This document shows, piece after piece, positions 1 to 7,104 of a DNA stretch of 10,146 nt. Every line of letters starts with the position of its first letter. Position 1 is the first letter of the stretch. The translations under genes were made by a program, and so were the position numbers. Origin of the DNA: an uncultured Prevotella sp. (GTDB lineage: Bacteria > Bacteroidota > Bacteroidia > Bacteroidales > Bacteroidaceae); assembly GCA_900548585.1 (NCBI GenBank), contig URLI01000053.1, forward strand, positions 1 through 10,146, given 5' to 3'. Under the pieces are notes generated by a model, which was given only the letters and a program-made list of their open reading frames with translations, did not search any database and was not told the DNA's origin.

Positions 1-5
1 TACAG

Positions 6-55
6 AAAGAGGGTGCGCCATAAATGACCATAGTCAATTATGACACACCCTCTTT
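6..55. repeat. Long imperfect hairpin at the end of the truncated ATPase gene
   Basis: Two 18-base arms (6-23 and 38-55) are inverted copies matching at 16 of 18 positions, and four more pairs (25-28 with 33-36) close a loop of four bases. The arms have the core AAAGAGGGTG/CACCCTCTTT. Read as minus-strand RNA, the two mismatches become G-U pairs, so that strand could fold almost perfectly. The right arm supplies the last codons and stop of the minus-strand ATPase, whose normal tail is missing. It may be the end of an insertion element or MITE that cut the gene, or a terminator acquired there. The element, if any, would continue beyond position 1, so the choice cannot be made here. Confidence 0.6.
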
Positions 56-1191
56 ATCTGTTTCAGTGAGCGTAGTTCCTGTTCCATTTTTTTGTCAGAT
101 GGCAAGGCGAAGGCCGACTGTATGTAGATTCTGTCCTGCCCTTTGTTGCATACGAAGTCCACCTCGAGTTGCTTGCGTTCACTTATTCCTTTTTCATTTT
201 TGGTATTCTGGGTGACCTGTCCAACATCTACAGAATATCCCCGCAGCCGCAACTCATTGTAAATAAGATTCTCCATTAAGTGCGTGTATTCTGTCTGGCG
301 GAAATTCAGCCGGGCATTGCGTAACCCCAGATCTTCAAAATAGTATTTTGTCGGAGTGCTGATGTATTTGCGCCCCTTGATGTCATAACGCACAGCTCGC
401 TCCATTAAGAAAGCATCCTGCATATAGTCCAGATAGGTCTTGACGGTGTCTCTTGTGATATTACTCCGTTTTTCCGTCTGAAAAGTATTCGCTATTTTCT
501 GCGGATTGGTAAGGCTTCCGATACTGCTTGCCATCACATCTATCAGTTCCTCTAAATCATCATCGTTCCGAATTGCATACCTTTCCTTAATGTCGATAAG
601 ATAGGTGTTGGAAAAAAGTTTTTGTAAATACTCCTTTTTCTGTTGCTCCGTAGGCATAGATACTGTCTGAGGCAATCCTCCCAGAAGCATGTATTCATTG
701 AGATGAGTTTCCAAGAAAGGAGCATCGGGCTTTACGGACATATATTCATTGAAGCTCAAAGGATGAATCCTCACTTCATCACCTCTACCACGAAAGGTTG
801 TAACAACATCTTTTGATAGAAAACGTGCATTGCTACCCGTGACATAAACATCTAATTGAGGTTTTTTCAGTAGCGTGTTCAGCACTTCCTCGAAACGGTC
901 AAGTAGTTGTATCTCGTCTATGAGTATGAGGTATTCCCGGGTGTCAGTTACCCTTTGACTGATGTAGTCCAACAAGGTTAATGGCTCCCGATAACGCTCA
1001 TTATAAATGTTTTCCAAATCCATCTTGATGATTTGAGAATCGTCTATTCCCTGTTCCTTCAGATATTGACAGAATAGGGTAAAGAGCAGATACGATTTGC
1101 CACTTCGACGTAATCCGGTAATGATCTTTATCATTCCATTATGCCGTCGATCAATTAACCTTTGCAGGTATATTGGTCTCTTGATATCCAT
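34..1191 (-). CDS. AAA ATPase with DUF4143/nuclease-like C-terminal domain, C-terminally truncated
   Basis: Member of the large Bacteroidales family of ATP-binding proteins pairing an N-terminal AAA domain with a C-terminal DUF4143 region. The cellular role of the family is poorly known. Seen in the 385 residues: Walker A GLRRSGKS (26-33), Walker B LILIDEIQ (88-95, acidic D92/E93), a sensor-like VTGSNA (117-122), FRGRG (133-137), a DUF4143-like stretch with YYFEDLGLRNA near 280, and LEVDFV followed by IYIQSA near the end, like a PD-(D/E)XK nuclease fold. The family usually runs some tens of residues past the IQSAFALP motif; here the protein stops about 25 residues after it, in codons supplied by a hairpin sequence (6-55). 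The tail is therefore probably lost by insertion or rearrangement, and activity is uncertain. Divergent from the GC-rich genes that follow; a remnant of a second member lies at 6788-6829. Confidence 0.85.
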   Translation of the reverse strand: MDIKRPIYLQRLIDRRHNGMIKIITGLRRSGKSYLLFTLFCQYLKEQGIDDSQIIKMDLENIYNERYREPLTLLDYISQRVTDTREYLILIDEIQLLDRFEEVLNTLLKKPQLDVYVTGSNARFLSKDVVTTFRGRGDEVRIHPLSFNEYMSVKPDAPFLETHLNEYMLLGGLPQTVSMPTEQQKKEYLQKLFSNTYLIDIKERYAIRNDDDLEELIDVMASSIGSLTNPQKIANTFQTEKRSNITRDTVKTYLDYMQDAFLMERAVRYDIKGRKYISTPTKYYFEDLGLRNARLNFRQTEYTHLMENLIYNELRLRGYSVDVGQVTQNTKNEKGISERKQLEVDFVCNKGQDRIYIQSAFALPSDKKMEQELRSLKQIKRVCHN

Positions 1192-1208
1192 TCCTATTGG
1201 TTATTTTT

Positions 1209-1220
1209 GCGTAAATACGC
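1209..1220. promoter_or_regulatory. Palindrome GCGTAAATACGC, operator candidate
   Basis: A 5-bp-arm palindrome (GCGTA-aa-TACGC) preceded by a T run, in the leader between the predicted promoter and the ATPase start. A near twin is at 1285-1296. Paired dyads on both sides of one promoter suggest a repressor site, possibly autoregulatory; the binder is unknown. Confidence 0.45.
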
Positions 1221-1234
1221 AGTAGTTACGACTG

Positions 1235-1266
1235 CAAAGATAGGACATCATTGCCATATACACAAT
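1235..1266 (-). promoter_or_regulatory. Predicted Bacteroidetes promoter of the DUF4143 ATPase
   Basis: On the minus strand the -7 box is TATCTTTG (1242-1235), a full match to TAnnTTTG. Twenty bases further upstream is ATTG (1266-1263), three of four bases of the -33 TTTG element. Transcription would start near 1230, giving an untranslated leader of about 40 bases that contains the palindrome at 1209-1220. Confidence 0.55.
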
Positions 1267-1282
1267 CTTTTATTCGTTTTTT

Positions 1283-1588
1283 TTGCGTAATTACGCGTAT
1301 AACAATAATAGGAGCGATTTCGTGCAGCGGCAAAAAACCGTCAGTGACTTTTCCAACTCCGACAGTTGGGTGATACTTTCCTCAATTGAACAAAGTATTA
1401 AGAGTAAGATTGAGGCAGTCGGGACACCACTTAAAGATTGGGACATCCAAATCAACTATGGTATAAAGACTGGTTGCAATGAGGCTTTTATTATCTCTAC
1501 CAAGAAAAGGAAAGAAATTCTTGCTAATTGCCTGACCGATGATGAGCGCAAACGGACGGCCGAACTTATTCGACCATTTACGTTTTAA
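1283..1588 (+). pseudogene. Fragment of a type IIG restriction-methylase (Eco57I-like), TaqI-type specificity domain
   Basis: The open frame has no good start (only TTG at 1283, inside a palindrome), so it is treated as a scrap. From 1316 to 1576 it encodes 87 residues running from DFVQRQ through SWVIL..IEQSIK and TPLKDWDI to LTDDERKRTAELIRP. That is the front of the TaqI-like C-terminal specificity region of type IIG or BREX-like adenine methylases, the part just before the ILRGRDI motif. Neither the catalytic methylase domain upstream nor the target-recognition part downstream is present. After ELIRP the frame runs three codons to a stop in unrelated TTTACG-rich sequence. The same piece, with the same limits, recurs at 7118-7377; my count is 66 of 87 identical residues. 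It could serve as a donor for gene conversion, but simple decay is the plainer reading. Confidence 0.75.
1285..1296. promoter_or_regulatory. Palindrome GCGTAATTACGC, second operator candidate
   Basis: A perfect 12-bp palindrome preceded by a T run, as in the copy at 1209-1220; the two differ only in the central bases. It lies about 20 bp upstream of the predicted -33 box of the ATPase promoter and immediately before the type IIG fragment. Confidence 0.45.
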
Positions 1589-1665
1589 AAACGTGAATTG
1601 AACGTGAATTAAAGCGAGAACAAAGTATTTACGTCAAATTTACGGATGATTTACGGGCATTTACG
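1577..1665. repeat. Short TTTACG / AACGTGAATT repeats at 10-11 bp phasing
   Basis: TTTACG occurs at 1628, 1639, 1650 and 1660, spaced 11, 11 and 10 bp, so all copies face one side of the helix. Just upstream AACGTGAATT occurs twice (1590 and 1601, period 11), and ACGTTTT-a-AAAACGT (1580-1594) is a perfect dyad. The array fills the space between the type IIG scrap and the end of the CPBP gene. It could be a protein-binding, recombination or termination site; no function is assigned. Confidence 0.55.
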
Positions 1666-1675
1666 TTAAAGAATC

Positions 1676-2431
1676 TCACCGTTTCATCGAGACGTGCAAC
1701 TGCAGCAGCGCGGGCAGCAGGATGAACAGCGAGAAGAGGATGCCGAGACCGACATGAAGCGCGTTTCCGCCGTACAAGTCGGAGAGTGTCACATCGCCAC
1801 TGGCAGACATGACGCCTCCAAGGATGAACACGGCGAGGTTGTTGGTGCCGTGGATGACGATGCCGGGAACGACGCTGCCGGTGCGCACGAACACCCAGCC
1901 CAACAGCAGTCCAAGAAGGAACGCATGGGGCATCTGCGCCGGGTTGACATGCGCCAGTGCGAAAATCACGGCAGAGATGACCACTGCGAGCGCCTTACGG
2001 TCGCGCCAGCCGAGCAGCGAGCGTATCACCGCGCCACGGAACACCACCTCCTCGCATACCGGCACGCACACCACAACGGCGAGATAGCCAAGGGGAGAGC
2101 CGAACAAACTTTCATCAGCCTGCGAAATATTGGGGAGGAACGCCAGGTGCTCGTCAAGCCACATCGACGGAATGATGGTCCCGAGTGATGCCACCACGCA
2201 CCAGAACACCACCCTCACCGGGCGGCTGCGCACATAGTTGCGGCTCACGGGACAGTAGCCACGCCACACGAAAATGCAGAAGATGGCAATGTCGGCAACG
2301 GCCACCGCAACGAGGCCTACCTCCGTAGGAATGTTGCCGCCAACGGCATATTTATATATTTTGTTCGCCGCCAAAGACACGGTCCATGACACGAGCAGGA
2401 ACAGCAGCAGGTAATACACAGCTTTTTTCAT
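1676..2431 (-). CDS. CPBP-family intramembrane glutamic endopeptidase (CAAX/Abi type)
   Basis: A predicted multi-pass membrane protein of 251 residues, of the family that includes Rce1-type prenyl-protein proteases and bacteriocin-immunity proteins. Family motifs are present in order: EEVVFRG (E127, E128, R132), the helix ending FALAH (H161), and HGTNN (H194, N198). These are the expected catalytic and supporting residues, so it is probably an active protease; the bacterial substrate is unknown. Hydrophobic segments start at the N-terminus (about 5-20) and recur to the C-terminus. It starts 53 bp after the ribF stop on the same strand and has the same GC-rich codon use as its upstream neighbours, so it may be the last gene of that transcript. 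The 3' end abuts the TTTACG array. Confidence 0.85.
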   Translation of the reverse strand: MKKAVYYLLLFLLVSWTVSLAANKIYKYAVGGNIPTEVGLVAVAVADIAIFCIFVWRGYCPVSRNYVRSRPVRVVFWCVVASLGTIIPSMWLDEHLAFLPNISQADESLFGSPLGYLAVVVCVPVCEEVVFRGAVIRSLLGWRDRKALAVVISAVIFALAHVNPAQMPHAFLLGLLLGWVFVRTGSVVPGIVIHGTNNLAVFILGGVMSASGDVTLSDLYGGNALHVGLGILFSLFILLPALLQLHVSMKR

Positions 2432-2484
2432 TGTCGCTTGTTTCTTTTCATTTCACTTTAATTCATATATCCACGGCAGGACGG

Positions 2485-3423
2485 TCAGCCATTCTGCCGC
2501 AGGCACTCCGCCGCCGCCGCCGCGTCCCTGCGCAGTTGCCCGGCAAGCGCCTCCTTCGATGCGAAACGCCTCTCGGCGCGTATCTTCCTTACGAATGTCA
2601 CGCTGATGCGGCGGCCGTAGATGTCGCCGCTGAAACCGAGTATATGCACCTCGAGCGACTGTTCCGTGCCGCCGAAGGTGGGGCGCGTGCCGATGTTCAT
2701 CATCGCAGGCCTTGTCTCCGCCGAGCCTTCCGTCCTCACTCTCACGGCATACACCCCAGACGCCGGTATTATCTTCAGCATGTTCTCCGGCTCGATGTTC
2801 GCCGTAGGGAAACCGAGCTCGCGCCCGACGTGATGGCCTCCGACCACCGTCCCCGACAGGAAATAAGGATAGCCGAGGCACTGACGAGCCATCTCCACCT
2901 CGCCCTCGCGCAGGAATGACCGGACGACAGACGAGCTGACATCCACGCCATGCAGGCGGAAAGGCTGCGACGGCAGCACTTCGATGCCCATACCGCGCCC
3001 GTGGCGCACATAGTCGTCGAAGCCCTCGCTGCGGTTATGCCCGAAGCGGTTGTCATAGCCTATGACGAGAACCCTCACGCCGAGCCGCTCCTTCAGTATC
3101 TGTTCCATGAAGTCGCGCGCCGTGAGTTGCGCCATGCCCTCGCTGAACGGCAGCACGGCGCAGCGGTCTATGCCGGTCTTCGACAGCAGCCACATCTTCT
3201 CGTCGTTTGTTGACAGGAGCCGTGGAATGTAGTCGCTGCCCAACACCTGGCGCGGGTGGCGGTCGAAAGTGATCACCGTCGACGACAGCGACCGCCGGCG
3301 TGCCTCGCCCACCACGCCGTCTATGAGAAACCTGTGGCCGCGGTGCACCCCGTCGAAAAAGCCTATCGTTGCCACGCAGGGGATGTCGCACTGGCAGTCG
3401 CCGGAAAGCATTATCTTCTCCAT
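2485..3423 (-). CDS. ribF: Bifunctional riboflavin kinase / FAD synthetase RibF
   Basis: Cytoplasmic enzyme converting riboflavin to FMN and FMN to FAD. The 312 residues match the usual length of bifunctional RibF. The N-terminal adenylyltransferase domain shows ATIGFFDGVHRGH with HRGH at 27-30, TFDRHP (52-57), GYDNRFGHNRSEG (122-134) and SSSVVRSFL (163-171). The C-terminal flavokinase domain shows GRELGFPTANI (200-210), MNIGTRPTFGG (242-252) and the E-V-H segment with catalytic Glu258. The open frame extends upstream to 3603, but that stretch is the reverse reading of the HAD gene; ATG at 3423 is 13 bp after the HAD stop, preceded by a purine-rich AAAAAGG, and begins where RibF homology begins. 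No FMN riboswitch is visible; expression probably depends on the upstream genes. Confidence 0.95.
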   Translation of the reverse strand: MEKIMLSGDCQCDIPCVATIGFFDGVHRGHRFLIDGVVGEARRRSLSSTVITFDRHPRQVLGSDYIPRLLSTNDEKMWLLSKTGIDRCAVLPFSEGMAQLTARDFMEQILKERLGVRVLVIGYDNRFGHNRSEGFDDYVRHGRGMGIEVLPSQPFRLHGVDVSSSVVRSFLREGEVEMARQCLGYPYFLSGTVVGGHHVGRELGFPTANIEPENMLKIIPASGVYAVRVRTEGSAETRPAMMNIGTRPTFGGTEQSLEVHILGFSGDIYGRRISVTFVRKIRAERRFASKEALAGQLRRDAAAAAECLRQNG

Positions 3424-3436
3424 ATCAAAACCTTTT

Positions 3437-4072
3437 TCAGCATAAAAAACGCAGCTCCTCCATCCATCGCCGTCCCTCCGGGTCGTGGAACGTCCGCAGC
3501 CCCACGCTCTCCGCCGCAGCGCAGTTGGCTGCCGAGTCATCGATGAACAGCGTGTCGCCGGCATCCAAACCCGCGTCGCCGAGCATACGGAGGAAGATGC
3601 CACGGTCTGGCTTCACCATCCCCATCTCGTATGACAGGAAGATGCGGTCGAAGAAATCGTCAACGCCAAGCCGCCCGAGGTGGAAGAACTCATCGACAGA
3701 CCGCCGCCAGTGAATAACGTTGGTGTTGCTCAGCAGGAAGACGCGGTATCTCTCTCTCAGCATGACAATCCTAAGCAGTTTCTCCTGCGGTATCCCGGTG
3801 AGCAGCTCGCCCCACGCCCACTCTATCTCAGCGTCGCCGGCACTGCACGCAGGCGATTTCCTGCGCACCTCGTCGCAGAACTGCGGCACGGTGATGCGCC
3901 CCACCTCCAGCTCGTGGAACAGGTCCTCCTGCCGGCACTCGTCAACATACCCCGATATCTCGTGCGCGCCGATGCTGTCCAAGGCGGCGACGCAGCGGTC
4001 CTTGTCGAGACCCACCAGCACGGCGCCGAAGTCGAACACGATGTTTTTTATATTCTTATATTCCTTGCACAT
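3437..4072 (-). CDS. HAD-superfamily hydrolase, YihX-like subgroup
   Basis: A 211-residue haloacid-dehalogenase-fold protein, probably a soluble phosphatase for a small phosphorylated metabolite. Motif I is FDFGAV (nucleophile D14); the +2 position is Gly, as in YihX-type proteins (DLGNV) rather than the DxD of typical HAD phosphatases. Motif II is LLSNTN (S115), motif III the lysine in MVKPD (K154), motif IV FIDDS (D178, D179). A helical cap lies between motifs I and II. The substrate cannot be read from sequence. Its start overlaps the end of the Ca2+ ATPase gene by 17 bp and it stops 13 bp before ribF, so translation of the three is likely linked. Confidence 0.85.
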   Translation of the reverse strand: MCKEYKNIKNIVFDFGAVLVGLDKDRCVAALDSIGAHEISGYVDECRQEDLFHELEVGRITVPQFCDEVRRKSPACSAGDAEIEWAWGELLTGIPQEKLLRIVMLRERYRVFLLSNTNVIHWRRSVDEFFHLGRLGVDDFFDRIFLSYEMGMVKPDRGIFLRMLGDAGLDAGDTLFIDDSAANCAAAESVGLRTFHDPEGRRWMEELRFLC

Positions 4073-6662
4073 TCTTCTTCCCGGTTCCCTTAATGATGCG
4101 TTTCCACAGACGGTACAGCTCTCCCGCCCACAGCACTCCCGAGGTGGCAGAAATCACCAAGGCCCATTCCTGCCAGCTCATGCCGTCGGTGCGGAACATG
4201 TCTCCGCCGAACTCCACGATGACCCACTGCCCGATGACGACGCACAGCAGGACGACAATCAGCCCACGGTCGCGGTGAAGGTAGCGGAACGCGCTGTGGC
4301 TGCTGCCGAGCGCCTTGGCGTTGAACAGGTTCCACACCTGCAGCATGACGAACGTGGTGAAGAACAGTGTCAGCTCGTGCCGCTGCACGCCTGTCTCCAC
4401 GTCATCATACAGGCAGTGCCAGAGCATGGCAAAGAGCAACGCGAAGAAAGCAAGCCCGCAGAACACTATGCCTTTCACTATGGGTCGCGTGAGGATGAAC
4501 TCGTCATGGCGGCGCGGCTTGTCTGCCATCACCTCGCGCGACGGCGGCAGCGAGGCGAGAGCCATTGCCGCGAAGGTGTCCATGATGAGGTTCACCCACA
4601 GTATCTGCGTCACCGTGAGCGGCAGCTCCGTGCCGATGACCGACCCGGCAAGCACGAGCAGCAACGCCGTGAAGTTGACCACCAACTGGAAGAAGAGGAA
4701 GCGCTGTATGTTCCTGTAGAGCGACCGCCCCCACATCACGGCGTGCGTTATGCTGCGGAACGAGTCGTCGAGCAGCGTCATGTCGCTGGCCTGCTTCGCC
4801 ACGCCCGTGCCGGAGCCGAGCGAGAGGCCCACGTGGGCATAGTGCAGCGCCGGCGCGTCGTTGGTGCCGTCGCCCGTCACCGCCACCACGTTGCCGCGCT
4901 CCTGCAGCATCTGCACGAGCCGTTGCTTGTCCTGCGGCCGCGCGCGGCTTATCACCTTCAGCCTTTCCACACGTTGCCTTGCCTCGTCGTCGGTGAGCGC
5001 GGCGAACTCCGCGCCGGTGATGTGGAAGCCGTCCGACGGCTCGATACCTATCTGCCGTGCTATCTCTATCGCAGTGCCGGAAACGTCGCCCGTGACTATC
5101 TTCACGTCGATGCCGGCCTTGCGGCACTGCGCCACGGCAGCCGGCACGTCACCGCGCACCGGGTCCTCGAGCGCCGCTATCGCCTGAAGGCGCAGGCCGT
5201 GCAGCTCCCCCTCTATGCCGTCGCCGTCAACCGGCTTTGCCGCCATTGCCAGCGTACGCATCGCCCTGCCCTGACTCTCGCGCAGGAACGCCTCGGCGCG
5301 GCTGCGTCCGGCCTCGTCCGTGTCGCACATCCGCATCACTATCTCCGGCGCGCCCTTCACCAGCAGCCACTTCCTGCCGTTTCTCTCCACCACCGTTGCC
5401 ATCATCTTGCGCACGGTCGAGAACGGCAGCCTGTCGGTGACGGCAGCCTCGCGCCTCACCTTCTCGCAGTCTGTCCCCTTGCCGGCAATCCACTCAATCA
5501 GGGCAATCTCCGTGGGGTTGCCCACCCCCGCGTGGGCTGTCGTGTTGAGCGCGATGGCCACGGCAAGCGGCATGTCCTCCATGTCGCCGCCGCACATCAG
5601 CATGTCACTGACGCTCATGCGGTTCTGCGTCAGCGTGCCGGTCTTGTCGGTGCATATCACGTTAACAGCACCCATCGTCTCGCAGGCGTGGAGTTTCCTC
5701 ACGAGGTTGTTGCTCTTCAGCATACGCCTCATGTTGAGCGCCAGTGCCAGCGTCACCGCCATCGGCAGCCCTTCCGGCACCGCCATGACGATGAGCGTCA
5801 CCGCCATCATGAAATATTTCAGCACCGTCTCCGCCATCCCGATGTAGTTGTCGGAGTGCCAGAGTGCGGTGTCCGTTATTATGTCGTGGCCAAGGAAAAC
5901 GACGAACGCCGTGACGGCAATGGTGATGCCCACCTTGCTTATCAGTTTGGCAAGACGGCCCAGCTGGTGGTCCAGCGGTGTCTTCACTCCCGTCTCCTCG
6001 CTGCTGCTGCGCGCCACGTTGCCAATCTCGGTGTGGTCTCCCACGGCGGTGACGACAAACTCACCGCTGCCGTTCATCACCATCGTCGAGCGCAGCACCA
6101 TGTCCTGCGGATATGCCCCGTCGCCCTTGCCGTACCTCTCGGTGTCGGCATGTTTTGTGGTCAACTGTTCGCCGGTGAGCGACGACTCGTCGATCTGCAG
6201 GTCGGACGACATGACGAGCGTGCCGTCGGCGGGAACCTCGTCGCCCGTCTCCACAAGCACCACGTCGCCCACCACCACGTCGCACCGCGCGATGCTCACC
6301 ACCACTCCGCCGCGCCGCACCTTGACCGGCTGCTCCTCGCCGAGCGACATCAGTTCGCTGAACTTCCTCGCGGCGTCGCACTCAAAGTAGAACCCTATCG
6401 TGGTGGCAAGGAATATCGCTATGAAAATGCCCACCGTCTCCATGAACTTGCCATCGACGAGCGACAGAGCCAGTGATACCGTTGCCGCCACGAGCAAGAT
6501 TTTTATTATCGGGTCGTTGTACTTCCCGGCATAGAGCCGCCAGAGCGATGTCTTCCGTGGCGGGGTCAGGACGTTGTCGCCATGAAGCGTCCTGCTCTCC
6601 ACAATCTCGCTTTCGCGAAGTCCCTCACGCCTGAACGGCATTTTACTTGTCTCTATTCCCAT
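4056..6662 (-). CDS. P-type Ca2+-translocating ATPase (PMCA-like, P2 family)
   Basis: An inner-membrane pump of 868 residues that would export Ca2+ at the cost of ATP. Motifs in order: TGE of the actuator domain (163-165), PEGLP in the fourth transmembrane helix (296-300), phosphorylation site DKTGT (D339), KGAPE of the nucleotide domain (436-440), TGDGTNDAP hinge (596-604), and NLIMDTFAAMAL in helix 6 (691-702). The helix-6 sequence is the plasma-membrane Ca2+ ATPase type. Helix 5 reads VVNFTALL, lacking the Glu of the second SERCA Ca2+ site, which fits one Ca2+ per cycle. The start at 6662 gives a short polar N-terminus; an internal Met8 is an alternative start. It is the first gene of a minus-strand set with HAD, ribF and CPBP, with a possible promoter just upstream. 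Transport of Mn2+ cannot be excluded. Confidence 0.93.
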   Translation of the reverse strand: MGIETSKMPFRREGLRESEIVESRTLHGDNVLTPPRKTSLWRLYAGKYNDPIIKILLVAATVSLALSLVDGKFMETVGIFIAIFLATTIGFYFECDAARKFSELMSLGEEQPVKVRRGGVVVSIARCDVVVGDVVLVETGDEVPADGTLVMSSDLQIDESSLTGEQLTTKHADTERYGKGDGAYPQDMVLRSTMVMNGSGEFVVTAVGDHTEIGNVARSSSEETGVKTPLDHQLGRLAKLISKVGITIAVTAFVVFLGHDIITDTALWHSDNYIGMAETVLKYFMMAVTLIVMAVPEGLPMAVTLALALNMRRMLKSNNLVRKLHACETMGAVNVICTDKTGTLTQNRMSVSDMLMCGGDMEDMPLAVAIALNTTAHAGVGNPTEIALIEWIAGKGTDCEKVRREAAVTDRLPFSTVRKMMATVVERNGRKWLLVKGAPEIVMRMCDTDEAGRSRAEAFLRESQGRAMRTLAMAAKPVDGDGIEGELHGLRLQAIAALEDPVRGDVPAAVAQCRKAGIDVKIVTGDVSGTAIEIARQIGIEPSDGFHITGAEFAALTDDEARQRVERLKVISRARPQDKQRLVQMLQERGNVVAVTGDGTNDAPALHYAHVGLSLGSGTGVAKQASDMTLLDDSFRSITHAVMWGRSLYRNIQRFLFFQLVVNFTALLLVLAGSVIGTELPLTVTQILWVNLIMDTFAAMALASLPPSREVMADKPRRHDEFILTRPIVKGIVFCGLAFFALLFAMLWHCLYDDVETGVQRHELTLFFTTFVMLQVWNLFNAKALGSSHSAFRYLHRDRGLIVVLLCVVIGQWVIVEFGGDMFRTDGMSWQEWALVISATSGVLWAGELYRLWKRIIKGTGKKNVQGI

Positions 6663-6691
6663 TAATAAAACTCATAATACAAATTGGAATG

Positions 6692-6699
6692 CAAAAATA
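6692..6699 (-). promoter_or_regulatory. Possible -7 box upstream of the Ca2+ ATPase operon
   Basis: On the minus strand TATTTTTG matches TAnnTTTG, 29 bp before the ATG at 6662. No clear TTTG -33 element lies 19-21 bp upstream, so the call rests on the -7 box and position alone. Confidence 0.35.
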
Positions 6700-6787
6700 C
6701 ACAATAAGTTTGAAAAACGTTGCATGTAAGGACAATAATAATAAAAATCACTGCCGGATTAAGCCGTGAGGCGGCAAACCGGAAGGT

Positions 6788-6829
6788 GTTGTGACAACAT
6801 TTCGTGGCAGGGGCAATGAGGTGCGGATC
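6788..6829 (+). pseudogene. 14-codon remnant of a second DUF4143-type ATPase
   Basis: The plus strand reads VVTTFRGRGNEVRI, identical at 13 of 14 residues to residues 129-142 of the ATPase encoded at 34-1191. The DNA differs at 9 of 42 bases, 8 of them silent, so this is a scrap of a separate, GC-richer homologue rather than a recent copy. The match ends at a C8 tract (6831-6838), and upstream to the ATPase start codon nothing convincing remains. No other part of that gene is seen. Confidence 0.7.
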
Positions 6830-6841
6830 ACCCCCCCCTGG

Positions 6842-7104
6842 GGTTCAACTGGCAACGCGTTTCGTACTGAACGGGAAAGCAAACACGGCGTAATTGGTGA
6901 TCAAACACGCCGTAATTGGTGACCAAACACGCCGAATTTGCCGAGTAAACACGCCGAATTTACCTCGCCGTCCCTGCCTGACCGCAGGCCGCTTCACCAG
7001 AAACAAGGAATAACCCATACGTTATATGAATATGACATACTGTAAATGCCATATTTATATAAGGGGCAGGCACAAGTGGAAAAAACAATCAATCACATAC
7101 ATTA
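6842..7104. other. Gene-free stretch between defence remnants
   Basis: This AT-rich stretch holds four 22-bp tandem repeats (6880-6967) and a small GC hairpin, GCCTG-accg-CAGGC (6976-6989). From about 6990 to 7104 I see no coding signal, promoter with both boxes, or structured RNA. It lies between the ATPase remnant and the second type IIG fragment. Confidence 0.6.
6880..6967. repeat. Four tandem 22-bp repeats, iteron-like
   Basis: Units begin at 6880, 6902, 6924 and 6946, each 22 bp. All share the core AAACACGCCG (GGCG in the first). Units 1 and 2 continue TAATTGGTGA and are nearly identical; units 3 and 4 continue AATTT and diverge at the end. The period is exactly two helical turns, as in arrays bound by an oligomeric protein. 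No replication or repressor gene is adjacent. There are no spacers, so it is not a CRISPR array. Confidence 0.8.

Noticed and set aside
1694..2188. Plus-strand 164-codon frame over the CPBP gene
   Set aside because: Antisense shadow; the minus-strand protein has all CPBP catalytic motifs.
2432..2484. FMN riboswitch or other element next to ribF
   Set aside because: The short gaps on either side of ribF are too small and show no conserved riboswitch stems; the gene appears to be read within an operon.
3424..3603. 60-residue N-terminal extension of RibF
   Set aside because: This stretch is an alternative frame of the HAD gene and precedes the point where RibF homology begins; ATG 3423 fits better.
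3720..6476. 918-codon open frame on the plus strand
   Set aside because: It is the antisense shadow of the Ca2+ ATPase and HAD genes; the translation is rich in His, Arg and Ala with no domain pattern, as expected from GC-rich antisense reading.
6880..6967. CRISPR array
   Set aside because: The units are contiguous 22-bp tandem repeats with no spacers and no cas genes nearby.
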